DNA from: an uncultured Eubacteriales bacterium
Lineage (GTDB): Bacteria > Bacillota > Clostridia > Christensenellales > CAG-138
Assembly (NCBI GenBank): GCA_900540495.1
Contig: UQGA01000021.1
Coordinates: 1-28,993, forward strand
Direction: 5' to 3'
DNA length: 28,993 nt
The first letter of the stretch is position 1. Each line of letters starts with the position of its first letter. Positions 1-8,213 of the stretch are shown here, piece after piece. The notes under the pieces were generated by a model. That model was not told where the DNA came from, did not search any database, and was given only the letters and a program-made list of their open reading frames with translations. The position numbers and the translations under genes are program-made.

Positions 1-43
1 TGGAGTTTTTTCAAAAACAGCCGTCATATAAAGAGCAGATTTA

Positions 44-72
44 TTGACAATCGCACAATAACATAATATGAT
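44..72 (+). promoter_or_regulatory. Sigma-A promoter of the gntR-araC unit
   Basis: TTGACA at 44-49 and TATGAT at 67-72 are separated by 17 nt, a near-consensus sigma-A promoter. Transcription would start near 79, leaving a leader of about 95 nt before the GntR start codon. A perfect dyad, TTATTG (41-46) with CAATAA (56-61), lies across the -35 element and spacer and could be an operator for the GntR protein or another regulator; that role is inferred. Confidence 0.75.
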
Positions 73-173
73 TTAAGAAAGGTATCGGGACGAGAAAAAA
101 CTGCGGGGAGAAACGACCGCCGGTTCCGTGCGGATCGTGGCGGCAGCGGTGCGATCAGGAGGGAGAATAGCGC

Positions 174-896
174 ATGAATTCAACAAAAGTACGTCTTGCC
201 GATCAGGTGACGGCCGACTTGCAGGCCATGGTTTTCAGCAAATACAATCCGGGCGATCGGCTCCCCGTGGAGAACGAGCTGGCCCAACTGTTTTCCGTCA
301 GCCGGATCACCATTCGGGAGGCGGTCAGCAAGCTCAGCACGATGGGCGTTTTGGATGTGCGGCAGGGGGACGGCACCTTTGTCAAGCGGCTGGCCCCGGC
401 CTCCTTCATGCAGCCCATGCTGCCCATGCTGGCCCTCAGCGATGTTGATCTGGCGGATGTGTTCGACGTACGCCTGCTGATTGAATCGCGCGCTGCGGAA
501 CTGGCGGCGGAGCGCATCTCGGAAGAGGAGCTGCAAAAGTTGCAGGATATCTTTGAAATCATGGAACAGGCGGCGCTTTCCAACGAGATCCGGCGATACA
601 ACGAATATGATGTGCAATTTCATAAGGAAATCGCCCGCTGCAGCGGCAACCAGGTCATCGCCGTGATTTGCGAGCTGATTACGGAGATGATACGGGAGTC
701 CATATTTTATTCCTGCCATACGCCCGGCCACATCATGAACTCGGTCATCTATCATAATCGAATTTACAACGCCATCAAGGAACACAACGCGCCGCAGGCG
801 GCGCAGATGATGCGCGAGCACCTCAAGGGCGGCCTTGCATTTGCACAAAAACGCTCTCCGGCAGAGGCGCCGCCCGTAGAAACGGAGCAGGAATAA
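174..896 (+). CDS. GntR family transcriptional regulator, FadR/FCD subfamily
   Basis: This 240-residue protein is predicted to be a cytoplasmic ligand-responsive DNA-binding repressor. The N-terminal winged helix spans about residues 8-72, with the recognition helix near SVSRITIREAV (41-51) and the wing near RQGDGTFV (63-70). The rest is an all-helical FCD effector domain. D146, H150, H194 and H216 fit the Asp/His metal-binding set of that family. FCD regulators typically sense sugar acids or other small carboxylates, but the ligand cannot be read here. AGGAGGGAGA at 157-166 supports this start. The stop overlaps the start of the AraC gene (TAATG), so the two regulators are probably translationally coupled. 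The coding sequence looks less GC-rich than the his genes downstream. Confidence 0.93.
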   Translation: MNSTKVRLADQVTADLQAMVFSKYNPGDRLPVENELAQLFSVSRITIREAVSKLSTMGVLDVRQGDGTFVKRLAPASFMQPMLPMLALSDVDLADVFDVRLLIESRAAELAAERISEEELQKLQDIFEIMEQAALSNEIRRYNEYDVQFHKEIARCSGNQVIAVICELITEMIRESIFYSCHTPGHIMNSVIYHNRIYNAIKEHNAPQAAQMMREHLKGGLAFAQKRSPAEAPPVETEQE

Positions 897-1714
897 TGCT
901 GTTTCGTGCGCTTTCCATCCTTTCCGTCGGGGAACTTGCGGCTTCCGGATTTCCCGACGGGATCTTGACCACGTGCGGGCTGATCTGTGCCGAAACGGGC
1001 GCCGGCGTGCCGGGCGTGGCGACAATCGCGGGCGTCCCTCTTGATTTGATGGCGGGGAACGTGCTCTTTTTGAACAGGAATCAATCCGTGCGTCTGGCCT
1101 TTCCCAAGGACCGGCCGCGTCTGTTCTTTATATCGCTGAAAATCAACCATGTGGATTATCAGAAGGCGCTCGAAGATATGATCTTTTCGTTCCCCATGGA
1201 CGCCGATTTTTTCGAGCTGGTCCGCCAGGCTGCCGATACCGGCGCAATGATATTTCCCGATTCGCTTGACCGCATGGTCAATGCCGTGCTGGCCGACTCG
1301 ATTCGCCTCTCCGGCGGTTGCGAGCTGCCCGCCCTGCCGGCGGAAACATCGACGGCGAGGATGCGCGGCTTTTATTCCGCGCTTTACCGGTATCTCGATA
1401 CCAATCTGCAAAACGATATCACCGTATCCCAGCTTGCGGCGGCCGTCGGCTGCTCTGTGCGGCAGCTGAACGCGCACCTGCAGCGGAACAGCCGGTGCAC
1501 GGTCTGCGAATTCATCAACCAGTACCGCATTGAGTGTGCGAAACAATATCTCCTGTCGACCTCCCTGACGGTGACGGAGATCGCTTCGCTGGTCGGCTTC
1601 AAGTCGATCCATTATTTCAGCCGCATGTTTAAGCGAGAGGAAGGCGTTCCGCCGCAGGCGTTTCGCAGGGGAGAGGCGGCCCGCACGGCTTTTTCTGCCA
1701 AACACGCAAATTGA
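896..1714 (+). CDS. AraC family transcriptional regulator
   Basis: This 272-residue protein has an N-terminal half resembling the cupin-like sensor region of AraC proteins (hydrophobic strands around residues 42-82) and a C-terminal double helix-turn-helix domain at about 163-259. The second helix-turn-helix shows the hallmark VTEIASLVGFKSIHYFSRMF (226-245), followed by an Arg/Pro-rich end (GVPPQAFRR). Its start overlaps the stop of the upstream GntR gene by one base, so the pair is probably one transcript. Two regulators of different families in direct overlap suggest that a sugar-related function is controlled by two signals. The likely targets are the SIS-domain gene downstream and genes upstream of the window. 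The ligand is unknown. Confidence 0.92.
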   Translation: MLFRALSILSVGELAASGFPDGILTTCGLICAETGAGVPGVATIAGVPLDLMAGNVLFLNRNQSVRLAFPKDRPRLFFISLKINHVDYQKALEDMIFSFPMDADFFELVRQAADTGAMIFPDSLDRMVNAVLADSIRLSGGCELPALPAETSTARMRGFYSALYRYLDTNLQNDITVSQLAAAVGCSVRQLNAHLQRNSRCTVCEFINQYRIECAKQYLLSTSLTVTEIASLVGFKSIHYFSRMFKREEGVPPQAFRRGEAARTAFSAKHAN

Positions 1715-1737
1715 CAAACAAGCGCATTTTTTTTGCA

Positions 1738-1766
1738 AAGACAAAGGTCATATGTTTTTGTATAGT
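1738..1766 (+). promoter_or_regulatory. Possible promoter of the SIS-domain gene
   Basis: AAGACA (1738-1743) and TATAGT (1761-1766) are 17 nt apart in an AT-rich gap between the AraC gene and the SIS gene. The -10 is good and the -35 weak, so this could be an activator-dependent promoter, which would fit the adjacent AraC regulator. That dependence is inference. The SIS gene could also be read through from the upstream promoter. Confidence 0.45.
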
Positions 1767-1799
1767 AAGGAATAATACCGTATGGAAGGAAGGATGCAC

Positions 1800-2561
1800 A
1801 TGAGCAAGGGTATCACGGAGTATCGCGGGAAGGTATGCCGGCTGCTGGAAGAGATCGAGGCGGAAGCACCGGCGATTGAGCGAGCTGCCGCCATAATTGC
1901 GGATGCGATCGTGGCGGACAGAATGGTGCATGTCATTGGACCGGGCGGTCATTCCAATATCGGCGTGGAGGAGGTCCTGTGGCGCGCGGGCGGTCTTGCG
2001 ATCTGGGATGCGATATTGGACCCGGGAACCAACCTGATCCACGGGGCAAAGCGTTCCAACATAGTCGAACGGACGCCCGGCTATGCAAAGAGCGTACTGG
2101 ACGCGTACCACGTCGGGGCGCAACCCGGCGAGGTGATGGTCATTGTAAACGCATATGGCATCAACGCCATGACCATCGATACGGTTCTGGAGTGCCGGAA
2201 ACGGGGCGTGACGACCATCGCGGTGACGTCGGACTCGTTTGCTCGCATTGTTCCCAAGGGGCATCCCTCTCGGCACCCAAGCGGGAAGAATCTGTTTGAA
2301 GAGGCGGACGTTTATCTCAACAACCATCTGCCGGAGGGTGACGCCGTCGTCTCCATCGAGGGATATGGGCAAAAGGTCGGGTCCACTTCCACATTCTGTA
2401 ATTGTTTTGTGATGAACTGCCTGAGCATCTCGGTGGTTTCGGAGCTGGTAAGACGCGGCATCGAACCCCCCGTATTTGTCAGCGCCAACATGCCCGGCGG
2501 CGACGAGCACAATCGTTCGCTCGAGGAAAAGTATGGCAGGCTGATCAAGCATCTGCTGTAA
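1800..2561 (+). CDS. SIS-domain protein, COG4821-type phosphosugar-binding protein
   Basis: This 253-residue cytoplasmic protein matches the conserved pattern of the COG4821/UPF0309 group: an N-terminal helical stretch, HVIGPGGHS (44-52), LWRAGGLA, a long SIS core, SRHPSGKNL (157-165), and a C-terminal ANMPGGDEHNR motif (229-239). SIS domains bind phosphosugars as isomerases or ligand sensors; the exact substrate of this group is not established. The loop that commonly reads SNSG in SIS proteins is NAYG here (117-120), so phosphate binding may differ. ATG at 1800 is chosen because GGAAGGAAGG (1784-1793) sits just before it; in-frame ATGs at 1782 and 1794 are alternatives. It follows two regulators and is closed by a terminator, so it forms the end of this unit. 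Confidence 0.85.
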   Translation: MSKGITEYRGKVCRLLEEIEAEAPAIERAAAIIADAIVADRMVHVIGPGGHSNIGVEEVLWRAGGLAIWDAILDPGTNLIHGAKRSNIVERTPGYAKSVLDAYHVGAQPGEVMVIVNAYGINAMTIDTVLECRKRGVTTIAVTSDSFARIVPKGHPSRHPSGKNLFEEADVYLNNHLPEGDAVVSIEGYGQKVGSTSTFCNCFVMNCLSISVVSELVRRGIEPPVFVSANMPGGDEHNRSLEEKYGRLIKHLL

Positions 2562-2581
2562 AAGCAACGGCCGATCACGGA

Positions 2582-2618
2582 GGGCGTCGGAGCGCATTGC
2601 TCCGGCGCCCGTGCTTTT
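2582..2618 (+). terminator. Intrinsic terminator after the SIS gene
   Basis: GGGCGTCGGAGC (2582-2593) pairs with GCTCCGGCGCCC (2599-2610) around a 5-nt GCATT loop, with one G-T wobble, followed by a short T run (2615-2618). An upstream AAAAGCA can pair with TGCTTTT, so the hairpin may work in both directions. Confidence 0.75.
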
Positions 2619-2834
2619 CCCGGCGGTTTACCGGTCGTTTCCGCCCGATAAGTTGCCCGCCCGGCGGCCATCGCCCGATGCGCCAGCCGCCATCCCCCCC
2701 GCGCCTGCCGCCTGACGCGTCCACTAATCCCCATCGGATAGCCTTTTGTATCCCCGGGATTGCCTTTCCCTTGCCATGCAGGCAAATTGTATTTCCGGGG
2801 CCGCCCTCCCTCGGCCGCGCAGGCAAAGGCCGGT
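2619..2834. other. GC-rich intergenic spacer without a recognised feature
   Basis: No convincing gene, promoter or RNA was found between the SIS terminator and the tandem repeat array. Open frames here have no ribosome binding site and encode only Arg/Pro-rich low-complexity sequence. Confidence 0.6.
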
Positions 2835-3400
2835 CTCCGCCGCGGGGGACCACCGGTTTTCCCGGCCTCCGCCGCAGGGGGCCACCGGGTTCCCCAGTTT
2901 CTGCCGCGGCGGGGCTACCGGTTTTCCCTGCCTCCGCCGCGGGGGCTTCCGGTCCCCAGTCTCCGCCGCGGGGGTTCCGGTTTCCCCAGTCTCCGCGGTG
3001 GGGCCACCGGGTTCCCCTGTCTCTGCCGCAGGGGGCCACCGGGTTCCCCTGTCTCCGCCGCAGGGGGCTTCCGGTTTCCCCTATCTCCACCACAGGGAGC
3101 TTCCGGTTTCCCCAGCCTCCGCTGCAATAGGCTTCCGGTTTTCCCAGTCTCCGCCACAGGAGGCTTTCGGCTTCCCTCAGTCTCCGCCGCAGGAGGCTTT
3201 CGGGTTCCCCCCTATATCCGCCGCGGGGGCTTCCAGCTTCTCCCGGTCTCCGCCGCCGGGGGCCACCGGTTTTCCCGGCCTCCGCCGGGGGCTTCCAGCT
3301 TCTCCCGGTCTCCGCCGCGGGGGGTTCCGGGTTCCCCGGCCTCCGCCGCGGGGGTTTCGGTTTCCCCAGTCTCCGCCGCAGGAGGCGCCTTGCGCCGGCC
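2835..3400. repeat. Tandem array of about 18 imperfect ~31-bp GC-rich units
   Basis: Units begin at about 2835, 2867, 2901, 2932, 2961, 2991, 3021, 3053, 3085, 3117, 3149, 3182, 3216, 3248, 3280, 3310, 3341 and 3371. The steps are 29-34 bp, averaging 31.5. The consensus is CTCCGCCGC, then GGGGGCTTCCGG, then TTTCCCCAGT, with point changes and small indels in each copy. The step is not a multiple of three, so no reading frame is kept through the array, and the long open frames on both strands result only from the absence of AT-rich stop codons. Every copy carries one G run and one C run. The array lies between the SIS terminator and the his promoter. Its function is unknown; minisatellite-like slippage expansion is the simplest origin. 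Confidence 0.9.
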
Positions 3401-3455
3401 CGGCATGGCGCGGTTTTACCGATTCGATGCTTTAGCGAATTAGCACGACGCAGTA

Positions 3456-3484
3456 TTGACAAATGCGTGGCGGCGTGCTATGCT
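3456..3484 (+). promoter_or_regulatory. Promoter of the histidine operon
   Basis: TTGACA (3456-3461) and TATGCT (3479-3484) are separated by exactly 17 nt, and TGC directly precedes the -10, giving an extended -10. Transcription would start near 3491, about 45 nt before hisZ. That leader is too short for a T-box or a leader-peptide attenuator, so control probably acts at initiation or by HisG feedback. Confidence 0.85.
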
Positions 3485-3535
3485 GAACTATCCCGGCGGC
3501 CGACCGCCGGGGCGGAAAGGACGGGGAGGACCGCC

Positions 3536-4648
3536 ATGCCTATCGAGCTGCCTGCGCTGCGCCCGCTGGAGGCGTTAAAGCTGACGTTGCGCCACCTGTA
3601 CGAACAGTACGGCTATGCGCCGTACGCCATGACGCATATGGAGGAGTATGCGTTTTACATGGAAAACCGGAATTTTCTCGAACAGCCGGAGATCGCCGTC
3701 TTTACGGATCTGGACGGGCGGCTGATGGCGCTCAAGCCGGATGTGACGCTGTCCATCGTGCGCAGCATCCCGGCGGACGGCGCGCGGCTGCGGCGGCTGT
3801 ACTATGCGGAAAACGTATTTCGTCCCTTCGTGCAGGCGGGTGCCTTCCGGGAGCTGTCACAGATGGGGCTGGAGTGCATCGGCCCGGTGACGGCGTATGC
3901 CGTGGCGGAGGTCGTTTCCCTTGCGGAGAGGAGCCTCGCGGCGACCGGACGGGAATATGTGCTGGAGCTTTCGCATCTGGATCTGGTCTCGGCGCTGCTG
4001 GAGGAGCTGGCGCCTCCGATCGGGGCTTTGCCGGCGCTGCTCGCATGTGTGAAGCAGAAGAACGCCCACGACCTGCGCGCCCGTGCGGAGGCTGCCGGGC
4101 TGCCGGCGGCCGGCGCGGAGCGCCTGCTTGCGCTCGTGAGCGCGCCCGGCACGGTGCCGGAGGCGCTCAGGGCTGCGCGGCGGGCGGCGGGCGGCAATAT
4201 GACCATGCAGCGGGCGGCGGATGCGCTCGAGCAGCTTTGCGAAGCGCTGGACAGCGCGCACGTGCGCTTGGAATTCTCCATCATATCCGACACGGCGTAC
4301 TATAACGGCCTTGCGTTTCGCGGATATGTGCAGGGGGCACCAGTGCCGGTGCTGCGCGGCGGCGAATATGGCAACCTGCTTGCGCGCATGGGCAAGGACG
4401 GTATGCGGGCCATCGGCTTTGCGCTGTATCTGGGCGAGCTGGAGCGGTGTCTGCCCGCGCCGGCGCCGGACGGCGGCGGCACGCTGTTGCTCTATCAGCC
4501 GGAGACTCCGGCGGGGCGCGTGTGCGCGGCGGTGGCGTCCCTGGTCGCCGCGGGCGAGCGCGTCACGGCGTTGACCGAAGCGCCGCCGGACGGGCGGTTT
4601 GCCCGGGCTGTTCGTTTGGAAGAATGGGAGGAGGGGGCGCCATGCTGA
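3536..4648 (+). CDS. hisZ: ATP phosphoribosyltransferase regulatory subunit HisZ
   Basis: This 370-residue protein is a histidyl-tRNA synthetase paralogue that forms a complex with HisG and confers histidine feedback on the first step of histidine synthesis. The class II synthetase-like fold is seen in KPDVTLSIVRS (67-77), YYAENVFRP (89-97) and SQMGLECIG (108-116), and later in AYYNGLAFRGYV. The anticodon-binding domain of a real HisRS is absent. The frame is open further upstream, but ATG at 3536 is chosen because GGGGAGGA ends six bases before it and the promoter lies at 3456-3484. The gene heads the his operon and overlaps hisG by 7 nt. Its presence fits the short form of HisG next door. 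Confidence 0.95.
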   Translation: MPIELPALRPLEALKLTLRHLYEQYGYAPYAMTHMEEYAFYMENRNFLEQPEIAVFTDLDGRLMALKPDVTLSIVRSIPADGARLRRLYYAENVFRPFVQAGAFRELSQMGLECIGPVTAYAVAEVVSLAERSLAATGREYVLELSHLDLVSALLEELAPPIGALPALLACVKQKNAHDLRARAEAAGLPAAGAERLLALVSAPGTVPEALRAARRAAGGNMTMQRAADALEQLCEALDSAHVRLEFSIISDTAYYNGLAFRGYVQGAPVPVLRGGEYGNLLARMGKDGMRAIGFALYLGELERCLPAPAPDGGGTLLLYQPETPAGRVCAAVASLVAAGERVTALTEAPPDGRFARAVRLEEWEEGAPC

Positions 4649-5265
4649 ACATTGCTCTGCCGAAGGGGCGGCTTGGCCGGCACGTCTACGGCCTGCTCGA
4701 GCGCGTGGGGTATCGCTGCGACGGCGTCGCGGACGACAGCCGCCGTCTCATCTTTGAAAATCCGGCGGCCGGCGTGCGGTATTTTCTCGTCAAGCCGACG
4801 GATGTGGCGACGTATGTGGCGCGCGGCGCGGCGGACGTGGGCGTGGCGGGCAAGGACAGCATCCTCGAATCGGGCGCGGAGGTGTATGAGCTGCTCGATC
4901 TCGGCGTGGGGTGCTGTCGCATGGCCATCGCCGCGCAAAACGGGTTTTCGGACGATCGCAGCGGCCCGTTGCGCGTGGCCACCAAATATCCCAATATTGC
5001 GCGCGCATATTTTCAGCAAGAGGGGCGGGAGATTGAGCTGATCACGCTCCACGGTTCCATCGAGCTGGCGCCGCTGCTCGGGTTGTCGGACGTGATCGTG
5101 GACATCGTGGAAACGGGCACGACGTTGCGGGAAAACGACCTGTCCGTCATATCGACCATCATGGAGATCAGCGCGCGGCTCATCGCGGGGCGGGCGAGCT
5201 ATCGCTTCCACGAGGCGGAGCTCGCGGCGCTGACCAAACGGTTATCGGAGGCGTGTGGCAAATGA
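4642..5265 (+). CDS. hisG: ATP phosphoribosyltransferase catalytic subunit HisG, short form
   Basis: HisG condenses ATP with PRPP to phosphoribosyl-ATP, the committed step of histidine synthesis. At 207 residues it is the short form, which lacks the C-terminal regulatory domain and needs HisZ, encoded directly upstream. The start MLNIALPKGRL is typical, and the PRPP-binding loop IVETGTTLREN is at 155-165. GGAGGGGG before the ATG gives a strong ribosome binding site. The start lies inside the end of hisZ and the stop overlaps the hisD start (ATGA), indicating translational coupling on both sides. Confidence 0.97.
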   Translation: MLNIALPKGRLGRHVYGLLERVGYRCDGVADDSRRLIFENPAAGVRYFLVKPTDVATYVARGAADVGVAGKDSILESGAEVYELLDLGVGCCRMAIAAQNGFSDDRSGPLRVATKYPNIARAYFQQEGREIELITLHGSIELAPLLGLSDVIVDIVETGTTLRENDLSVISTIMEISARLIAGRASYRFHEAELAALTKRLSEACGK

Positions 5266-6551
5266 TTCTGTCGCGTTATGAATTGCGGGCCGTCGGCGTG
5301 GAGGAGATTCTGCGCCGCGAGGCGGCCGTTCAGACCGGCGTCGAGGCAGCCGTGCAGCAGATCATGGAGGATGTGCGCGCGCGCGGGGATGAGGCGTTGC
5401 TGGCGTATACCGAGCGGTTTGACGGCGTACGCCCGGACCCGCTGGCCGTTACGGAGGAGGAGTTTGCGGCGGCGGAGGCGGCGGTGGCGCCGGAACTGCG
5501 CGCGGCGCTCGGCCGTGCGGCGGCGAACATCGAGGCGTTTCACCGGCGGCAGGTGCGGCAGGACCTCGTCACGTTCGGCGAGGACGGCGTGGTGCTCGGC
5601 CAGCGGTTCACGCCGATTGCGCGCGCCGGGCTGTACGTGCCGGGGGGCACGGCGAGCTATCCGTCGAGCGTGCTCATGAACGCGATTCCGGCGCGGCTTG
5701 CAGGCGTGGGCGAGATCGTGATGACAACGCCGCCGCAGCGCGACGGCACGGTCGCCCCGCTGATCCTCGTGGCGTCGCGCCTGGCCGGCGTGACGCGCGT
5801 GATCCGTGCGGGCGGCGCGCAGGCCGTGGCCGCGCTGGCCTTTGGTACGGAGCAGGTGCCGCGCGTGGACAAGATCACGGGCCCGGGCAACATCTATGTG
5901 GCGACGGCCAAGCGGCTCGTTTTCGGGCAGGTGAGCATCGACATGGTCGCCGGCCCGTCGGAGATCCTCGTGCTCGCGGACGCGAGCGCCGATCCCGTGG
6001 CCGCTGCGGCCGATCTCCTTTCGCAGGCGGAGCACGACCGGCTCTCGAGCGCCGTGCTGGTGACGGACAGCCCGGACCTTGCGGATGCGGTGGAGGCGGA
6101 GCTGGCGCGGCAACTGCCGCTGCTGCCCCGGCAGGACATCTGCCGGGCGTCGCTCCGTGCGCGGGGGAAGATCCTCGTTTCGCGCGATATGGACGAGGCG
6201 CTCGATGCGGCCAACCGGATCGCGCCGGAGCATCTGGAGCTGATGGTGCGCGACCCGTTCGCGCTGCTGCCGCGCGTGCAGAACGCGGGGAGCGTGTTCC
6301 TCGGCCATCACACGCCGGAGGCGCTCGGCGACTATCTGGCCGGGCCGAACCACGTGTTGCCGACGGGGGGCACGGCGCGCTTTTCCTCGCCGCTCTCGGT
6401 GGATGATTTTGTGAAAAAGACGCAGTTTCTGTACTATACGGCGGATGCGCTGCGCCGCGTAAAGGACGATGTCGCCGCCCTTGCCGAGGCGGAGGGATTG
6501 CGCGCGCATGCACGCAGCGTCGGCGTCCGTTTTGCCAAGGAGGACACATGA
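5262..6551 (+). CDS. hisD: Histidinol dehydrogenase HisD
   Basis: HisD carries out the last two oxidations, L-histidinol to L-histidinal to L-histidine, using two NAD+ and a zinc ion. The 429-residue protein keeps the known active-site set: Q255 and H258 (SQAEHDR), E323 and H324 (APEHLEL), D357 (LGDYLAGPNH) and H417. The nucleotide-binding segment with GPGNIYVATAKR is at 208-219. ATG at 5262 overlaps the hisG stop as ATGA and is preceded by GGAGG; a GTG at 5253 in the same frame is less likely. The stop overlaps the hisC start by 4 nt. Confidence 0.97.
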   Translation: MILSRYELRAVGVEEILRREAAVQTGVEAAVQQIMEDVRARGDEALLAYTERFDGVRPDPLAVTEEEFAAAEAAVAPELRAALGRAAANIEAFHRRQVRQDLVTFGEDGVVLGQRFTPIARAGLYVPGGTASYPSSVLMNAIPARLAGVGEIVMTTPPQRDGTVAPLILVASRLAGVTRVIRAGGAQAVAALAFGTEQVPRVDKITGPGNIYVATAKRLVFGQVSIDMVAGPSEILVLADASADPVAAAADLLSQAEHDRLSSAVLVTDSPDLADAVEAELARQLPLLPRQDICRASLRARGKILVSRDMDEALDAANRIAPEHLELMVRDPFALLPRVQNAGSVFLGHHTPEALGDYLAGPNHVLPTGGTARFSSPLSVDDFVKKTQFLYYTADALRRVKDDVAALAEAEGLRAHARSVGVRFAKEDT

Positions 6552-7627
6552 GCCGTTTTCTCAACGAGCGCCTTGCGGCGGCGGCCCCTTACCAGCCGGG
6601 CGAGCAACCGCAGGACCGGCGCTACGTCAAGCTGAACACGAACGAGAGCCCGTTTCCGCCGTCGCCGGCGGTGTGCGCGGCGCTCGCACAGGCGGAGGCC
6701 GCCTCGCGGCTCAACCTCTATCCGGACCCGGCGTGCGGCGCGCTGCACGCGGCCATCGCCCGGCGGTACGGTCTTGCGCCGGAGCAGGTGCTCGCGGGCA
6801 ACGGGTCGGACGAGCTGCTGGCGTTCTGCTTTTTCGCGTTTACGGGCGCATCGCGCGGGGTGGCGTTCCCCGCCATCTCGTACGGGTTTTATCCGGTATT
6901 TGCGTCGCTGTGCGGCGCGGACGCGCTGCAACTGCCGTTGCGGCCCGACTTTTCGATCGCGCCGGAGGACTACTTCGGCCTCAAGCGCATGATTGTGCTC
7001 GCCAACCCGAACGCCCCAACCGGCATTGCGCTCACGCGCGCGCAGGTGGAGGCGATCGTGCGGGAGAATCCGGATGCGCCGGTGGTCGTCGACGAGGCGT
7101 ACGTGGACTTTGGCGCGGAGAGCGCGGTGCCGCTCGTCAACCGGTATGAGAACCTGGTCGTCGTACAGACGTTTTCCAAGTCGCGCAACCTTGCCGGGCT
7201 TCGTCTCGGCATGGCCATGGCCGGTCAGGCGCTCATTGCGGATCTGAATGCGGTCAAGTACAGCTTCAACCCATACAACGTTTCGCGCCTTGCGCAACTG
7301 GCGGGGGCGGCGGCCATCGGGGACGAGGCGTATTTTTGCCGCTGCACCGACGCGGTGCGGCGCGAGCGCGCGCGCACGGAGGCGGCGCTCAAGGCGATGG
7401 GGTTCTTCGTGCTGCCGTCGCAGGCGAACTTCCTGTTCGCCCGGCATGACGGGCTGCCGGGCGGCGCGCTGTATGCGGCGCTGAAGGCGCGAGGCGTGCT
7501 CGTGCGCCATTTCGAGCGGCCGGATCTCACCTCGTTTGTGCGCATTACCATCGGTACGGGCGAGCAGATGGACGCGCTGCTCGGCGCCGTCCGGGACATC
7601 CTGCGGGAAAGGGGAGTATCGAGATGA
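6548..7627 (+). CDS. hisC: Histidinol-phosphate aminotransferase HisC
   Basis: HisC is a PLP enzyme that transfers an amino group from glutamate to imidazole-acetol phosphate, giving histidinol phosphate. The 359-residue protein is a class I/II aminotransferase with LNTNESPFPPSP (29-40), LANPNAPTG (151-159), VVDEAYVDF (180-188) and the PLP lysine K211 in TFSKSRNLAGLRLG. It overlaps hisD upstream and hisB downstream by 4 nt each (ATGA). In some bacteria such enzymes also act on aromatic amino acids, but the operon position makes the histidine role clear. Confidence 0.97.
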   Translation: MSRFLNERLAAAAPYQPGEQPQDRRYVKLNTNESPFPPSPAVCAALAQAEAASRLNLYPDPACGALHAAIARRYGLAPEQVLAGNGSDELLAFCFFAFTGASRGVAFPAISYGFYPVFASLCGADALQLPLRPDFSIAPEDYFGLKRMIVLANPNAPTGIALTRAQVEAIVRENPDAPVVVDEAYVDFGAESAVPLVNRYENLVVVQTFSKSRNLAGLRLGMAMAGQALIADLNAVKYSFNPYNVSRLAQLAGAAAIGDEAYFCRCTDAVRRERARTEAALKAMGFFVLPSQANFLFARHDGLPGGALYAALKARGVLVRHFERPDLTSFVRITIGTGEQMDALLGAVRDILRERGVSR

Positions 7628-8211
7628 GGGAATATTCATTGCGGCGGACGACGGCGGAGACCGATATCCGCCTGACGCTCCGGCTTGATGCGTCGGAACC
7701 GGTGCAGATCGGCACCGGGTGCGGCTTTTTCGATCACATGCTGACGCTGTTTGCGCGTCACGGGCGCTTCGGTCTTGCGGTGACCTGCGAGGGCGACCTG
7801 GCCGTGGACGCGCATCATACGGTGGAGGACGTGGGCATTGCGCTTGGTACGGCGCTCCGGGAGGCGCTCGGGGACTGTCGCGGGATTGCGCGCTACGGGC
7901 ATGCCGTCATCCCGATGGATGAGGCGCTTGTGGAAACAGCCGTGGATGTGAGCGGCCGGTCGTATCTGGCGTGCAACCTGGCCTGTCCCGCGCCGCGCGT
8001 CGGCACGTTCGATACGGAGCTGGGCGAGGAATTCCTGCTGGCGCTTGCGCGCACGGCGGGCGTAACGCTGCATGTGCGGCAGCTCGACGGACGCAATTCC
8101 CACCACATCCTGGAGGCGGCGTTCAAGGGCCTCGGCCGCGCGCTGCGGCAGGCGGTCGCGGAGGACCCGGCGCTTGCTGGCGAGATTCCGTCGACCAAGG
8201 GGGTGCTCTGA
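7624..8211 (+). CDS. hisB: Imidazoleglycerol-phosphate dehydratase HisB
   Basis: HisB dehydrates imidazole glycerol phosphate to imidazole acetol phosphate with manganese. The 195-residue protein is the monofunctional form, without the phosphatase domain found in enterobacteria. Metal ligands appear in the two family motifs, DAHHTVED (62-69: H64, H65, E68) and RNSHHILEAAFKG (157-169: H160, H161, E164), and FFDHML is at 35-40. Because the phosphatase domain is absent, histidinol-phosphate phosphatase must come from another protein, here the PHP enzyme at 11009-11851. Confidence 0.97.
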   Translation: MREYSLRRTTAETDIRLTLRLDASEPVQIGTGCGFFDHMLTLFARHGRFGLAVTCEGDLAVDAHHTVEDVGIALGTALREALGDCRGIARYGHAVIPMDEALVETAVDVSGRSYLACNLACPAPRVGTFDTELGEEFLLALARTAGVTLHVRQLDGRNSHHILEAAFKGLGRALRQAVAEDPALAGEIPSTKGVL

Positions 8212-8213
8212 GC

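Noticed and set aside
1711..1716. TTGACA overlapping the AraC gene stop as a -35 element
   Set aside because: No -10-like sequence lies 16-18 nt downstream; the AAGACA/TATAGT pair is a better candidate.
2835..3400. CRISPR array
   Set aside because: There is no alternation of constant repeats and unique spacers; the whole unit is similar from copy to copy and no cas gene is present.
2575..3462. Long open frames on both strands encoding Pro/Arg/Gly-rich proteins across the repeat array
   Set aside because: The 29-34 bp unit shifts frame from copy to copy, several frames are open at once, and no ribosome binding site or recognisable domain is present. Stop codons are rare simply because of base composition.
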